Shown here in pieces: positions 37,072 to 45,999 of a DNA stretch of 64,000 nucleotides. A program made the position numbers and the translations under genes. The stretch spans positions 62,001 to 126,000 of the forward strand of contig JQIT01000008.1 of NCBI GenBank assembly GCA_000830255.1, read 5' to 3'. Within the stretch, counting starts at the first letter, position 1. Every line of letters starts with the position of its first letter. Source of the DNA: Sulfuricurvum sp. PC08-66 (GTDB taxonomy: Bacteria; Campylobacterota; Campylobacteria; Campylobacterales; Sulfurimonadaceae). Below the pieces are notes generated by a model. It saw only the letters and a program-made list of their open reading frames with translations. It was not told the origin of the DNA and made no database searches.

Positions 37072-37935
37072 ATGCTTGCATCTGTAACGCGCGTAGGTAT
37101 CGTCGTGCGTCCCTCTTCGCCGCAATTGGAACCGATGTACACCACTGTAAAAGCCAATTTCGAGGCTTTTGGCGTAGAGGTCTATCTCGACCAAAGCAGT
37201 GCAATGATGCTAGGACTAGAGCGAAGTGAGGTGTGTCGAGAGTTCACGTGGCTCTGCACTCATTGCGATATGTTGGTGACCTTGGGTGGCGATGGGACGC
37301 TCATCTCTGCGGTGCGTCGTTCGATGGAGTTCGATATTCCCATCTTGGGAATGCACGCGGGCAAATTGGGCTTTTTGGCAGACATCGACCCTATGCACAG
37401 CCGTGAGTTCATCGAAAAAATCGTACACAATGAGTTTCGTATAGACAAGCGTCTCACTCTTGAAGCGCAAATCATTGGCGCCAAAGGGGAGCAGACGCTT
37501 TATGCTTTTAATGATGTGGTCATTACACGCCCATCGATATCCAAGATGATTCATTTGGATGCCTCTGTGGAGGGTAAACTCTTCAACACCTATTTCGGAG
37601 ATGGCATCATCCTCTCTACGCCTACGGGCTCTACAGCGTACAATCTCTCGGCAGGTGGACCTGTGCTCTATCCGCTCACGCCTGCCTTTATCCTCACGCC
37701 TATTTGTCCCCATTCGCTCACCCAACGCTCCGTCGTATTGCCAGGGCATATGCAAATCGAGTTCAAAACCCACGACGAGCAAGCAGTTATGGCTATCGAT
37801 GGGCAAGATATGTACGAATTTAATAGCGAAGATGTCATAAAAATCAAGGTCTCTTCCAAACACGCTAAACTGGTTCACCGCGTAGAGCACAACTACTTCG
37901 ATGTGCTTCGCGAAAAACTCAAATGGGGACGGTAA
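37072..37935 (+). CDS. nadK: NAD kinase
   Basis: 287 residues from ATG 37072, chosen because AAAGG lies just upstream and the -10 box at 37035 would leave no room for the earlier in-frame starts. It phosphorylates NAD to NADP. GGDGTLIS is the nucleotide-binding motif; TGSTAYNLSAGGP and PICPHSLTQRSVVLP are family hallmarks. The gene is followed by recN after 12 bases. Confidence 0.95.
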   Translation: MLASVTRVGIVVRPSSPQLEPMYTTVKANFEAFGVEVYLDQSSAMMLGLERSEVCREFTWLCTHCDMLVTLGGDGTLISAVRRSMEFDIPILGMHAGKLGFLADIDPMHSREFIEKIVHNEFRIDKRLTLEAQIIGAKGEQTLYAFNDVVITRPSISKMIHLDASVEGKLFNTYFGDGIILSTPTGSTAYNLSAGGPVLYPLTPAFILTPICPHSLTQRSVVLPGHMQIEFKTHDEQAVMAIDGQDMYEFNSEDVIKIKVSSKHAKLVHRVEHNYFDVLREKLKWGR

Positions 37936-37947
37936 TAGGGGTGTTAG

Positions 37948-39477
37948 GTGATTAGCCACTTTTTTATTCGAGAATATCTCTCCTTCGATGAAGCGCAACT
38001 CTTTTTCCAAAAAGGTCTTGTCGTCTTCACAGGACCCAGCGGAAGCGGTAAATCGATACTGCTCAATGCACTTTTGGGCACCATGGCACAATCGCAAAGC
38101 GAAGCGAGCATGGCAGAAGTGGCGCTTGAGATGCGTATCGACTTGGAAGAGTTTGGTATCGAGAGCGATGAGCGTACCCTTTTCAAGCAACTCAAAAAGG
38201 GCAACACGCGTTATTTTGTCAACAACCAAAGCATCACCCGCAAAAGTATGCAAGAGGCATCGAGTCAATTTGTGCGCTATTTGTCGCACAAAGATATGAG
38301 CGATTTTGACAAAGAGCGGCTCCTAGAGATGGTCGATGCCTTTGTGATGCGTCGTGACGGCTCCTATGGGCGAGCACTAGAGCATTTTGCACAACTCTTT
38401 GCCAATTACACGACCCAAAAACGCTCTCTCCAAAAGCTACTTGAAGAGGAGAAACGCCTCGAAGAGCTACGCGAGTTCGCAGCGTTTGAAGTAGCCAAAA
38501 TCGATGCTATTTCACCCCAAATAGGTGAGGATGAGACACTAGAAACCATCAAGAAAAGCCTCTCCAAAAAAGAGAAAATCGAAGAGAAAATTGCCAAAGC
38601 GCAAGTGGTTTTCGAAGCAGAGCACGCTGTATCGCAAGCGCTAGAGGCGCTGGAAGTTGAAAGTGCTTTTTTCGATGATGCGATGAATGAGCTACGTAGC
38701 CGTTTTGAGAGCGCCCAATCGATGCTAGAGGAGCTTGAAGAGGTCGATGTCGAAGCGGTACTAGACCGCATTCAAGCCATAGGTGAGCTCAAACGTCGAT
38801 ACGGCTCTATCGAGGCGGCATTAGCACACCGTGACACCAAAGCCAAAGAGCTAGAGAAATATGAGAATTTCGAGAGCGAAAAAAAGCGTCTCACTCACGA
38901 AGTGGCGCAACTTTTGGAGGCGCTCCAAGAGGAGTCTGATGCGATTCACGTAGCGCGTTTGGGTGTTTTGCCACAGCTCCAAGAGGTGCTCAATAGCTAT
39001 TTGCAGGCGTTGTATCTGCGTGAAGCACAGCTAGAGTTGGCTATCGATACGATGGACAAAAGCGGTGTCGATGCCTTGGCCATTACACTCAAAAACAGCA
39101 CACTCGAACAGCTCAGCTCTGGAGAGTTCAATCGTTTACGATTGGCACTTATGGCGGTGCGAAGTGACCTTTTTGTGGGGCAGGGCGGGGTTTTGATACT
39201 CGATGAAATCGATGCCAACTTAAGCGGCGAAGAGTCGATGAGCGTGGCGCGGGTGCTTACCCAATTGGCACAAACCTATCAAATTTTCGCTATTTCACAT
39301 CAGCCGCAATTGACCAGTCAAGCGCACCAACACTTCCTCGTCTACAAAGAGGGCGACAACAGCTATGTCAAACCTCTCGATGAGCAAGCGCGTATCGATG
39401 AGATAGCGCGTATGATAAGTGGCGATGTTATCACCCAAGAGGCGCGTGATTTCGCGACCAAACTTCGAGGCGCATAA
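37948..39477 (+). CDS. recN: DNA repair protein RecN
   Basis: 509 residues, somewhat shorter than the usual 550. SMC-like ATPase: Walker A GPSGSGKS near residue 33, a long coiled coil in the middle (about 150-350), the signature LSSGEFNRLRLAL and Walker B VLILDEIDANLSGEES. It acts in double-strand break repair with RecA. GTG 37948 is the start, preceded by TAGGGG. Its stop overlaps the next ATG. Confidence 0.92.
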   Translation: MISHFFIREYLSFDEAQLFFQKGLVVFTGPSGSGKSILLNALLGTMAQSQSEASMAEVALEMRIDLEEFGIESDERTLFKQLKKGNTRYFVNNQSITRKSMQEASSQFVRYLSHKDMSDFDKERLLEMVDAFVMRRDGSYGRALEHFAQLFANYTTQKRSLQKLLEEEKRLEELREFAAFEVAKIDAISPQIGEDETLETIKKSLSKKEKIEEKIAKAQVVFEAEHAVSQALEALEVESAFFDDAMNELRSRFESAQSMLEELEEVDVEAVLDRIQAIGELKRRYGSIEAALAHRDTKAKELEKYENFESEKKRLTHEVAQLLEALQEESDAIHVARLGVLPQLQEVLNSYLQALYLREAQLELAIDTMDKSGVDALAITLKNSTLEQLSSGEFNRLRLALMAVRSDLFVGQGGVLILDEIDANLSGEESMSVARVLTQLAQTYQIFAISHQPQLTSQAHQHFLVYKEGDNSYVKPLDEQARIDEIARMISGDVITQEARDFATKLRGA

Positions 39478-40250
39478 TGCTTATCGATACCCATATTCAT
39501 CTGGACAATGAACGCTATAACGAGGATATCGATGATGTCATTGCACGAGCTGTTTTACAAGGAGTGGAGAGTTTCATCATTCCTGCGGCAGACCCCAAGC
39601 ACCTAGAACGCGCCCAAGCGTTGGCACACCGCTATTCCAATACCTATTTTGCTATTGGGGTGCACCCTTATGATTGCAGAGCGTACGATGAGGCGTTTTT
39701 GTTGCGTTTTGCTAGCGATGAAAAGTGCGTAGCGGTGGGAGAGTGTGGGCTAGATTACTATCGATTGCCTGACGATGAGGCTGAAAAATTGGAGGAAAAA
39801 GCGACGCAAGCAGAGGTTTTTCGTGCCCAAATTCGTCTAGCCAAACGCCTACAAAAACCTCTCATTGTCCATATTCGTGATGCCAGTCACGATGCCAAAA
39901 TGATACTGCTTGAAGAGGGAGCTGGGGAAGTGGGTGGCGTGTTGCACTGCTTCAATGCCGATGAGGAACTTTTGAGCTTGGCAAATGAGGGCTTCTATTT
40001 TGGGATCGGTGGCGTTTTGACCTTTTCTAATGCCAAAAAATTGGTCCACGTCCTGCCCAAAATCCCACGTGAAAAACTGCTCCTAGAGACCGATGGACCC
40101 TATCTCACGCCCCATCCGCATCGAGGAGAGCGTAACGAGCCTGCTTATGTGACGCTTGTGGCTCACAAAATGGCACAGTTGCTCGATATGAGCTACGCCC
40201 AAGTGGTCGATACGACGACCCAAAACGCACGCAATCTTTTTTTAAATTAA
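39477..40250 (+). CDS. TatD-family metal-dependent hydrolase
   Basis: 257 residues. The metal site residues are H6 and H8 in DTHIHLD, E in VGECGLDYYR, HIRDA and ETDGPYLTP. TatD proteins are DNA exonucleases or D-aminoacyl-tRNA hydrolases. ATG overlaps the recN stop (TAATG). Confidence 0.93.
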   Translation: MLIDTHIHLDNERYNEDIDDVIARAVLQGVESFIIPAADPKHLERAQALAHRYSNTYFAIGVHPYDCRAYDEAFLLRFASDEKCVAVGECGLDYYRLPDDEAEKLEEKATQAEVFRAQIRLAKRLQKPLIVHIRDASHDAKMILLEEGAGEVGGVLHCFNADEELLSLANEGFYFGIGGVLTFSNAKKLVHVLPKIPREKLLLETDGPYLTPHPHRGERNEPAYVTLVAHKMAQLLDMSYAQVVDTTTQNARNLFLN

Positions 40251-40256
40251 AATGAC

Positions 40257-40262
40257 TATAAT
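40257..40262 (+). promoter_or_regulatory. -10 box of the mltD envelope operon
   Basis: TATAAT in GACTATAATTGCCC, 50 bases before the mltD start. The same extended TATAATTGCC occurs before the PhnA-like gene. It probably drives the gene run that extends to 48652. Confidence 0.6.
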
Positions 40263-40311
40263 TGCCCATTTTAGTCAAAAAAACGCATCATCGATTTAGC
40301 AAAGGAACGGC

Positions 40312-41541
40312 TTGAAACAACGCATTTTGGGACTCTTTTTGGGTTTGACACTCATTACACAACTGCAAGGTGCATTGACGTTTGATACGAATAGTCAGCA
40401 ACAAATGGCAGTTTTGAGTGCTCTGGATATCGACCCTAGCTTTATTAACGACCCCGAACTTATCGAAATCGAAAACGACTACAAACGCCGCTATGAAAAT
40501 TCGCACTTTTTCAAGGCGATGCAAGAGGCGTATATCTTCATCCCCCATATCAAAGAGCTCATTACCCGTGCGGATGTTCCGCCTGCTATTTTGTATTTGG
40601 CGATGGCAGAGTCCAATTTCAAAACACGCGCCTATTCGACCAAACGTGCTTCAGGTATGTGGCAATTTATGCCTTACACAGGCAAGCTCTTTGGGCTTAC
40701 TATCAATAATTACATCGATGAACGTCGAGATTTGATTAAGTCAACCAAAGCGGCTATTGCCTACCTCAAGCAAGCGCAAGGGGTTTTTGGCAAATGGTAC
40801 CTCTCTGCTCTTTCGTACAACTGCGGCATGGGGCGTGTAAACCAAGCTATTCGCAAAGCAGGCACAGACGATTTGGCGGTGTTGCTTGACCCCAAGAAAA
40901 AGTATCTACCACGAGAGAGTCGCGACTATATTCGCAAAATCGTAGCATTGGCGCTGATGGCACAAGATGAGGAGTTTATGCTCAAAACAGAGTTTGAGTA
41001 CCTCATGAATCGTGGTAATGCCTACTCCTTGGCTACGGTGCAACTCCCTTCAGGAGAGCGTCTGAGTCGTCTTGCACAACTTTTGGATGTCGATTTGGAG
41101 ATTCTCAGTCAGCTCAATCGCCAGCTCAAATATGACTTCGTTCCGCCTACGCACAATGGGTATGACATCTATATTCCCTACAGTAAATTGGCCACTTTCA
41201 AAGAGCGCTATGAACCCAAAGAGTTCAATCAAATCTACTTGGTGCATGAAGTGGCAAAAGGGGAGACTCTTTCGAGCATCGGGCGTAAATACAAAATTCC
41301 TTTTGGGGTTATCAAAGATTTCAACGGGCTGAAAAAGAGTAATCTCTCCTTGAAGCAAAAGCTCATTATTCCCGTCGAAAAAGAGCACGGCATTGCGCTG
41401 AACTCCTACATGGTCAAAAAAGGGGATACTCTGGTCTCTATCGCCAAAAAACACCGTATCGATGTGCACCGACTCAAAGAACTTAACAGTCTTACCTCCA
41501 ATGAAATTTACATAGGAGATAGGCTCATTGTGGTCGATTAA
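40312..41541 (+). CDS. mltD: Membrane-bound lytic murein transglycosylase D-like, LysM
   Basis: 409 residues with a signal peptide (ending near LQGA). The SLT domain has catalytic E100 in [15 protein letters not shown] and later [11 protein letters not shown]. Two LysM domains follow (about 305-350 and 363-407). It cleaves peptidoglycan glycan strands. The start is TTG 40312 with AAAGGA 6 bases upstream. Confidence 0.92.
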   Translation: MKQRILGLFLGLTLITQLQGALTFDTNSQQQMAVLSALDIDPSFINDPELIEIENDYKRRYENSHFFKAMQEAYIFIPHIKELITRADVPPAILYLAMAESNFKTRAYSTKRASGMWQFMPYTGKLFGLTINNYIDERRDLIKSTKAAIAYLKQAQGVFGKWYLSALSYNCGMGRVNQAIRKAGTDDLAVLLDPKKKYLPRESRDYIRKIVALALMAQDEEFMLKTEFEYLMNRGNAYSLATVQLPSGERLSRLAQLLDVDLEILSQLNRQLKYDFVPPTHNGYDIYIPYSKLATFKERYEPKEFNQIYLVHEVAKGETLSSIGRKYKIPFGVIKDFNGLKKSNLSLKQKLIIPVEKEHGIALNSYMVKKGDTLVSIAKKHRIDVHRLKELNSLTSNEIYIGDRLIVVD

Positions 41542-42445
41542 GGCTTTTGTAGCACTCCTTTTGCTCTTGGTTTTGACACAAGGGTGTAGTACCAAGTTCA
41601 AAAACAAAAGCACTCACTCCTACTCCCAAGCACAAGCACGCAAAGACGCTAGCGTCGGTCACGATAAGCATGTCAAAAATGGCGAGCAAGCCTCCCCTCA
41701 TGCAGACACGCCTGCACCTATAAGTCTCAATCACCCTACCATGAATGCTTATACCGTCATGGGTCAGCGCTACTTTCCTAGAGAGATACGCAAAGGGGAT
41801 GTTTTTGAAGGTGTTGCAAGTTGGTACGGTCCCGATTTCAATGGCAAAGCGACCTCCAACGGTGAGACCTACGATATGTACGCCTTTACCGCTGCACATA
41901 AAACTTTTCCGATGCATACCGTCCTCAAAGTGACCAATCTCGATAATGGCAAAGTGGTACGTGTACGTGTCAATGACCGTGGACCCTTTGTCAAAAACCG
42001 CATCATCGACCTCTCCAAAGCCGCCGCATACGCCATCGATATGACGCGAGAGGGTACGGCACGGGTGCGTCTAGAGGTGCTAGGCTTTTATCACCCTAAA
42101 GGGGGACAAAAAATTAGCTATCCCAAAGTCAAAGTGACTCAACTCGAACCCGAACCAGAACCTTTACCCGAACCCACACCTTCTCCTGAACCTGCACCAG
42201 TGGTAGAGACGCAAGAACGTGTCTATGTTCAAATAGGCTCTTTTAGTCGCGAAGAGGGCGCAGAGGCGTACCGTGAGCGTTATGCGCAAACAGGTCAAGC
42301 GCATGAAGCCGTAGTGAAAGTGTATTGGATTAACGGTCAGAATATTTACAAAGTTCTTTTAGAGGGATTTGCCAATGAAGAGGAAGCGCGTGCATTTATT
42401 GCTAACAATGCGGGATTTGAAAACGCATTTATCCTAAAGGAGTAG
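41528..42445 (+). CDS. rlpA: RlpA-like septal lytic transglycosylase with SPOR domain
   Basis: 305 residues. Lipobox LTQGC with C20. The double-psi beta-barrel core (about 90-180) has [23 protein letters not shown] and RVNDRGPF. A Pro/Glu linker ([15 protein letters not shown]) leads to the SPOR domain (about 230-305, [16 protein letters not shown]). It probably acts at the division septum on denuded glycan. Start TTG 41528 overlaps mltD by 14 bases. Confidence 0.93.
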   Translation: MWSIKAFVALLLLLVLTQGCSTKFKNKSTHSYSQAQARKDASVGHDKHVKNGEQASPHADTPAPISLNHPTMNAYTVMGQRYFPREIRKGDVFEGVASWYGPDFNGKATSNGETYDMYAFTAAHKTFPMHTVLKVTNLDNGKVVRVRVNDRGPFVKNRIIDLSKAAAYAIDMTREGTARVRLEVLGFYHPKGGQKISYPKVKVTQLEPEPEPLPEPTPSPEPAPVVETQERVYVQIGSFSREEGAEAYRERYAQTGQAHEAVVKVYWINGQNIYKVLLEGFANEEEARAFIANNAGFENAFILKE

Positions 42446-42449
42446 AGCC

Positions 42450-43022
42450 ATGATTACCCAAAAACGCACCACCAAAGAGACGCAAATAGAAGTGAGCTTG
42501 ACGCTCGATGGCAGTGGTAAAGCAACCATCGATACAGGGGTAGGATTTTTCGACCATATGTTGGAGAGCTTTGCCAAACACAGCTACATCGATTTGAGTG
42601 TGAAATGCGTGGGTGATACCCATATCGATGACCATCACAGCGTCGAGGATGTGGGCATCGTGCTAGGTCAAGCACTACGCGAAGCTATCTACCCCATCCA
42701 AAAAGTAGAGCGTTTTGGCAATGCTAGCGTGGTGATGGATGAGAGCTGTGTGAGTTGCGCAATGGATTTGAGTAATCGTCCCTATTTGCACTACGGTATC
42801 GATATCGATGGAAAAGTGGGCGAATTCGATACGGAGTTGACACACGAATTTTTCAAAGCGGTCGCACTCAATGCAGGCATTTCGATGCATATCGTCCTAG
42901 AGCGTGGCAAAAATCGTCATCACATTATCGAGGCAGCTTTCAAAGCTTTCGCCGTGGCACTTCGCCGTGCACTAGCTCCCCAAGAGCGTGCAGGAATTCC
43001 TAGTACCAAAGGGACGTTGTGA
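42450..43022 (+). CDS. hisB: Imidazoleglycerol-phosphate dehydratase
   Basis: 190 residues, the monofunctional form. It catalyses the sixth step of histidine synthesis. GFFDHMLE, DDHHSVEDVGI and the second HH-containing site (RHHIIEAAFK) bind manganese. It is the only histidine gene in this envelope operon. Its stop overlaps the kdsC start by 4 bases (GTGA). Confidence 0.95.
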   Translation: MITQKRTTKETQIEVSLTLDGSGKATIDTGVGFFDHMLESFAKHSYIDLSVKCVGDTHIDDHHSVEDVGIVLGQALREAIYPIQKVERFGNASVVMDESCVSCAMDLSNRPYLHYGIDIDGKVGEFDTELTHEFFKAVALNAGISMHIVLERGKNRHHIIEAAFKAFAVALRRALAPQERAGIPSTKGTL

Positions 43023-43513
43023 TAGAACTCATCGTTCTGGATGTCGATGGCACTATGACCGATGGAGGCATTGGTTACACCGCCAATGGAGTAGAGTACA
43101 AGACCTTCAATGTCAAAGATGGTTTTGCCATCGTCGCATGGCGCAAAATGGGGCATCACGTCGCCATTATCACAGGTAGAGATTCACCTATCGTGACGCA
43201 TCGAGCCAAAGAGTTGGGTATTGTACACTGCTATCAAGATGTCAGCGACAAAGGCGTCGTGCTAGAAAAAATTATGGCAGATTTGGGGCTTTCTCGTAGT
43301 GCAGTAGCGGCAATCGGTGATGATATTAATGATTTACCGATGCTTACACGTGTCGCTAAAAGCTTCGCGCCTAGCGATGCGGTAGCAGAGGTACAAAACC
43401 GTGTCGATGTGGTAGTGCACGCCAAAGGCGGAGAGGGTGCGGTACGCGAAATGATAGAGTTTTTACTGCGCGACCAAGGTGAATATGATGCCTTTTTAGA
43501 GCGTTATGTGTGA
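43019..43513 (+). CDS. kdsC: KDO-8-phosphate phosphatase
   Basis: 164 residues of the HAD superfamily C0 type. D8 and D10 in VLDVDGTMTDG are the nucleophile and acid. GDDINDLPML is the metal motif. It makes KDO for the LPS core. The start is GTG 43019, and it overlaps lptC (GTGA). Confidence 0.93.
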   Translation: MIELIVLDVDGTMTDGGIGYTANGVEYKTFNVKDGFAIVAWRKMGHHVAIITGRDSPIVTHRAKELGIVHCYQDVSDKGVVLEKIMADLGLSRSAVAAIGDDINDLPMLTRVAKSFAPSDAVAEVQNRVDVVVHAKGGEGAVREMIEFLLRDQGEYDAFLERYV

Positions 43514-44016
43514 AATTTAACCTCTTTTTTGCACTCTTTTTCTTGGGAAGCTTGGCGATGTATTTTTGGATCAAGCCTCATACTATCGACCCACGTGAAA
43601 TCAGTAAAATAGCGCAATTGGAGTTCGATAACTTCACAGCCTATCAATTGGAAAATGATTATCTCAAGATGATGATTTATGGGCAACACGGTGCACGTTA
43701 TAGTGATGAAACCATTGTCGAGGGGTTTGCTACGTATGTCGATAATGGAGAGGAGATTTTGATGTTTGGCGCCAAAAAAGGGTACCAAAGAGAGGATTTT
43801 TTCACCCTAGAAGGGGATGTAAATTACTACGGGAGCAACGCTTTTCTTTTGCAAACACAGTTGGCAGTTTTTGACATAAGGGCGCAGACACTGGATGTGA
43901 AAAGTCCCTTCCTCTTGGAGCAGGCTAACACCTCTCTAGAGGGCAGTGCGCTCTTTTTTAATCATAAAAGTGCTAAGCTTACCGCCAAAGATATAAGGGC
44001 AAAACTTGATTTTTAA
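43510..44016 (+). CDS. lptC: LPS export protein LptC
   Basis: 168 residues from GTG 43510. One N-terminal membrane segment (residues 3-20) and a periplasmic beta-jellyroll domain (QLEFDNFTAYQLENDYLKMMIYG, FTLEGDVNYY). It links the LptBFG transporter to LptA in the periplasm. Identity rests on size, topology and position between kdsC and lptA. Confidence 0.82.
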   Translation: MKFNLFFALFFLGSLAMYFWIKPHTIDPREISKIAQLEFDNFTAYQLENDYLKMMIYGQHGARYSDETIVEGFATYVDNGEEILMFGAKKGYQREDFFTLEGDVNYYGSNAFLLQTQLAVFDIRAQTLDVKSPFLLEQANTSLEGSALFFNHKSAKLTAKDIRAKLDF

Positions 44017-44488
44017 CGCTGGTTTGGGTCGGAAAAGTTTCGTGATAATGGTGCTGGGCTTTTGGCTCTTGCATGCTGCACAAGTCGAAATTATTGCAGA
44101 CCAATTTGAAGTAGACCAACAAAAACACGTCTCCCTTTTTCAAGGCAACGTTAGCATCCTTAAAGAGCAAGATATTTTAAAAGCCAAAAAAGTCACTGTA
44201 CATACGGATGCCTCCAATCGTCCTTTGAGTTACGTAGCAGAGGGAAATGTCACTTTTTCGATTACGGCACAAGGGAGTGACACCTACAATGGAAGCGCGC
44301 AAAAAATGATTTTCGATCCCAATGCTAATACCTACACACTCTATACCAATGTAAAAGTAACCCAAAAAGCAGATGGGCATACTATCACAGGGGATGCTGT
44401 ATTTATCGATGTAGCATCGGGAACGACAAAGGTGCTTGGACGACCCAAAGAGCCTATACGTATTATTTTTGATTTGGGTCCACAATAG
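44006..44488 (+). CDS. lptA: LPS export bridge protein LptA
   Basis: 160 residues. The N-terminus has a signal peptide (RKSFVIMVLGFWLLHAAQ). The domain VEIIADQFEVDQQKHVSLFQGNV...VTVHTD....SYVAEGNVTFSI is the OstA/LptA repeat. It bridges the periplasm for LPS transport. The start is TTG 44006 with AAGGG 6 bases before it; a GTG at 44042 is the alternative. It overlaps lptC by 11 bases. Confidence 0.87.
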   Translation: MIFNAGLGRKSFVIMVLGFWLLHAAQVEIIADQFEVDQQKHVSLFQGNVSILKEQDILKAKKVTVHTDASNRPLSYVAEGNVTFSITAQGSDTYNGSAQKMIFDPNANTYTLYTNVKVTQKADGHTITGDAVFIDVASGTTKVLGRPKEPIRIIFDLGPQ

Positions 44489-45099
44489 TGGTACGTGTAG
44501 TCGACTCCTCGTTTGTCACCTCTGCGGCGCATCTAGAGCAATCACCTGATGCGTTAGCCTCGGGCGAGGTGGCATTTTTGGGGCGTAGTAATGTGGGTAA
44601 AAGCTCACTTTTGAACAGTCTAGCCAACCGCAAAGGATTGGCAAAATCCTCTAGTACACCAGGTAAAACACAGCTTATTAACTTTTTTGCCATCACCTAT
44701 ATGCAAGAGCAGACCAAATACAAGACCTTTTTCGTCGATTTACCAGGGTTTGGGTACGCCAAAGTAGCCAAAGCGCTCAAACACGAATGGGCAAAAAATT
44801 TGACCGATTTCATCGAAAAGCGCGAAGCAATTCGCCTTTTTGTGCATCTCATCGATGCGCGTCATCCGATGATGGCCATCGACAACGAAGTTGATAATTT
44901 TTTGGCGACCATTGTACGTCCTCATCAGCGGCTGTTGCATGTCATTACGAAAATCGACAAGCTCAACCAAAAAGAGCTAAATGCCCTCAAATTGAGCTAT
45001 CCAGGGGCGCTTATGGTCTCAAACAGCAACAAAAAAGGAATCGATGCACTCAATGAAGTGATTTTTAACCATCTTTTCCCGCAAGAAAATCTCTCATGA
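44488..45099 (+). CDS. engB: Ribosome-biogenesis GTPase EngB (YsxC/YihA)
   Basis: 203 residues. G1 GRSNVGKSS, G2 SSTPGKTQLIN, G3 DLPGFGYAKV, G4 TKIDKLN. It helps assemble the 50S subunit. GTG 44488 overlaps the lptA stop (TAGTG). Confidence 0.95.
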   Translation: MVRVVDSSFVTSAAHLEQSPDALASGEVAFLGRSNVGKSSLLNSLANRKGLAKSSSTPGKTQLINFFAITYMQEQTKYKTFFVDLPGFGYAKVAKALKHEWAKNLTDFIEKREAIRLFVHLIDARHPMMAIDNEVDNFLATIVRPHQRLLHVITKIDKLNQKELNALKLSYPGALMVSNSNKKGIDALNEVIFNHLFPQENLS

Positions 45100-45112
45100 G
45101 TGAGGCGCTTTT

Positions 45113-45580
45113 ATGCAATCGAATGTAGTTTTTACCAAAGCAACTTTGACAGATATTCCAGCGATGCAGGCGCTTTTGTGGCCCTATGTCGAGGGCGGCA
45201 TTATTTTGGCGCGAAGTGACGATGAGACTGCGACCAATATTCGTTCTTATATTTTGGCTCGTCAAGAGGGTGCTATCGTAGGCTTTTTGGCACTCCATAT
45301 TCACTCCCCTCGATTGGCAGAGATTCGTAGTCTCATTGTGCGTGATGATTTGCATGGCAAGGGCATTGGCACGCAAATGATCCAAGAGGCGATTGTTGAG
45401 GCGCGAAAGCTAGGCATTCAAGAGTTGTTGGCGTTGACCTATGCAGAGCACTTTTTTGTGCGATTAGGTTTTGAGGTCATTCCCAAAGAGAGTTTGCCCG
45501 ACCATAAAATATGGGCTGATTGTATTAAATGTAGGCACTTTCCTGTATGCAACGAAATATCACTTACCAAGAAGCTCTAA
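45113..45580 (+). CDS. GNAT N-acetyltransferase, ArgA-like
   Basis: 155 residues. Acetyl-CoA site in EIRSLIVRDDLHGKGIGTQMI, with LTYAEHFFVRLGFE. The C-terminal end has two or three Cys (CIKCRHFPVC) that are typical of short stand-alone N-acetylglutamate synthases (ArgA/ARGH-type). It may therefore start arginine synthesis. The tail overlaps the next gene by 34 bases. Confidence 0.8.
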   Translation: MQSNVVFTKATLTDIPAMQALLWPYVEGGIILARSDDETATNIRSYILARQEGAIVGFLALHIHSPRLAEIRSLIVRDDLHGKGIGTQMIQEAIVEARKLGIQELLALTYAEHFFVRLGFEVIPKESLPDHKIWADCIKCRHFPVCNEISLTKKL

Positions 45581-45999
45581 AATATTTCGCCTATTTTTTG
45601 GCACTCCTCTTTTATGAGACATTGACCAAGATTTACGTGTGGTTGCCGCCACTTTTGGGGTTGGCATTTTTGGTGTTTGTCTATGCAATAGAGAATAACA
45701 AGCTCTATTTGCTCCTTTATACTGTGGGGTATTTGGTGGTTTTTGAGGCAGATAATGGCTATATATTGCTAAGTAGCGTCCTCTTTTTTGTGCTTTTATA
45801 CTATTTGGGCTTGATGCGATTGCGACAAATAATTTCATGTGAAAAGTGTCTCGATTATATGAGTGTGGCTTTGGCGTATGGAGGATTTTATCTCTTTAGT
45901 TTTGTGATTCATCCTTTGGGAGATTTTGAAACTCCCTCGATGGACGGATGGGTAATGTATTACATCCTTATTGAGATAGCGGTGCTCTTTTTACTATGA
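45547..45999 (+). CDS. Membrane protein in the MreD position before PBP2
   Basis: 150 residues with five hydrophobic segments. It starts inside the acetyltransferase gene and overlaps mrdA. MreD-type proteins precede mrdA in many bacteria and have this size and topology, but no sequence signature confirms it. I recall an unnamed gene at this place in Campylobacter. Confidence 0.7.
   Translation: MQRNITYQEALKYFAYFLALLFYETLTKIYVWLPPLLGLAFLVFVYAIENNKLYLLLYTVGYLVVFEADNGYILLSSVLFFVLLYYLGLMRLRQIISCEKCLDYMSVALAYGGFYLFSFVIHPLGDFETPSMDGWVMYYILIEIAVLFLL

Noticed and set aside
37216-38289. Long minus-strand frame (357 codons) opposite nadK and recN
   Set aside because: It spans two well-supported genes in antisense and has no recognisable features.
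41050-41613. Minus-strand frame opposite the mltD/rlpA junction
   Set aside because: Antisense to two genes with clear signatures.
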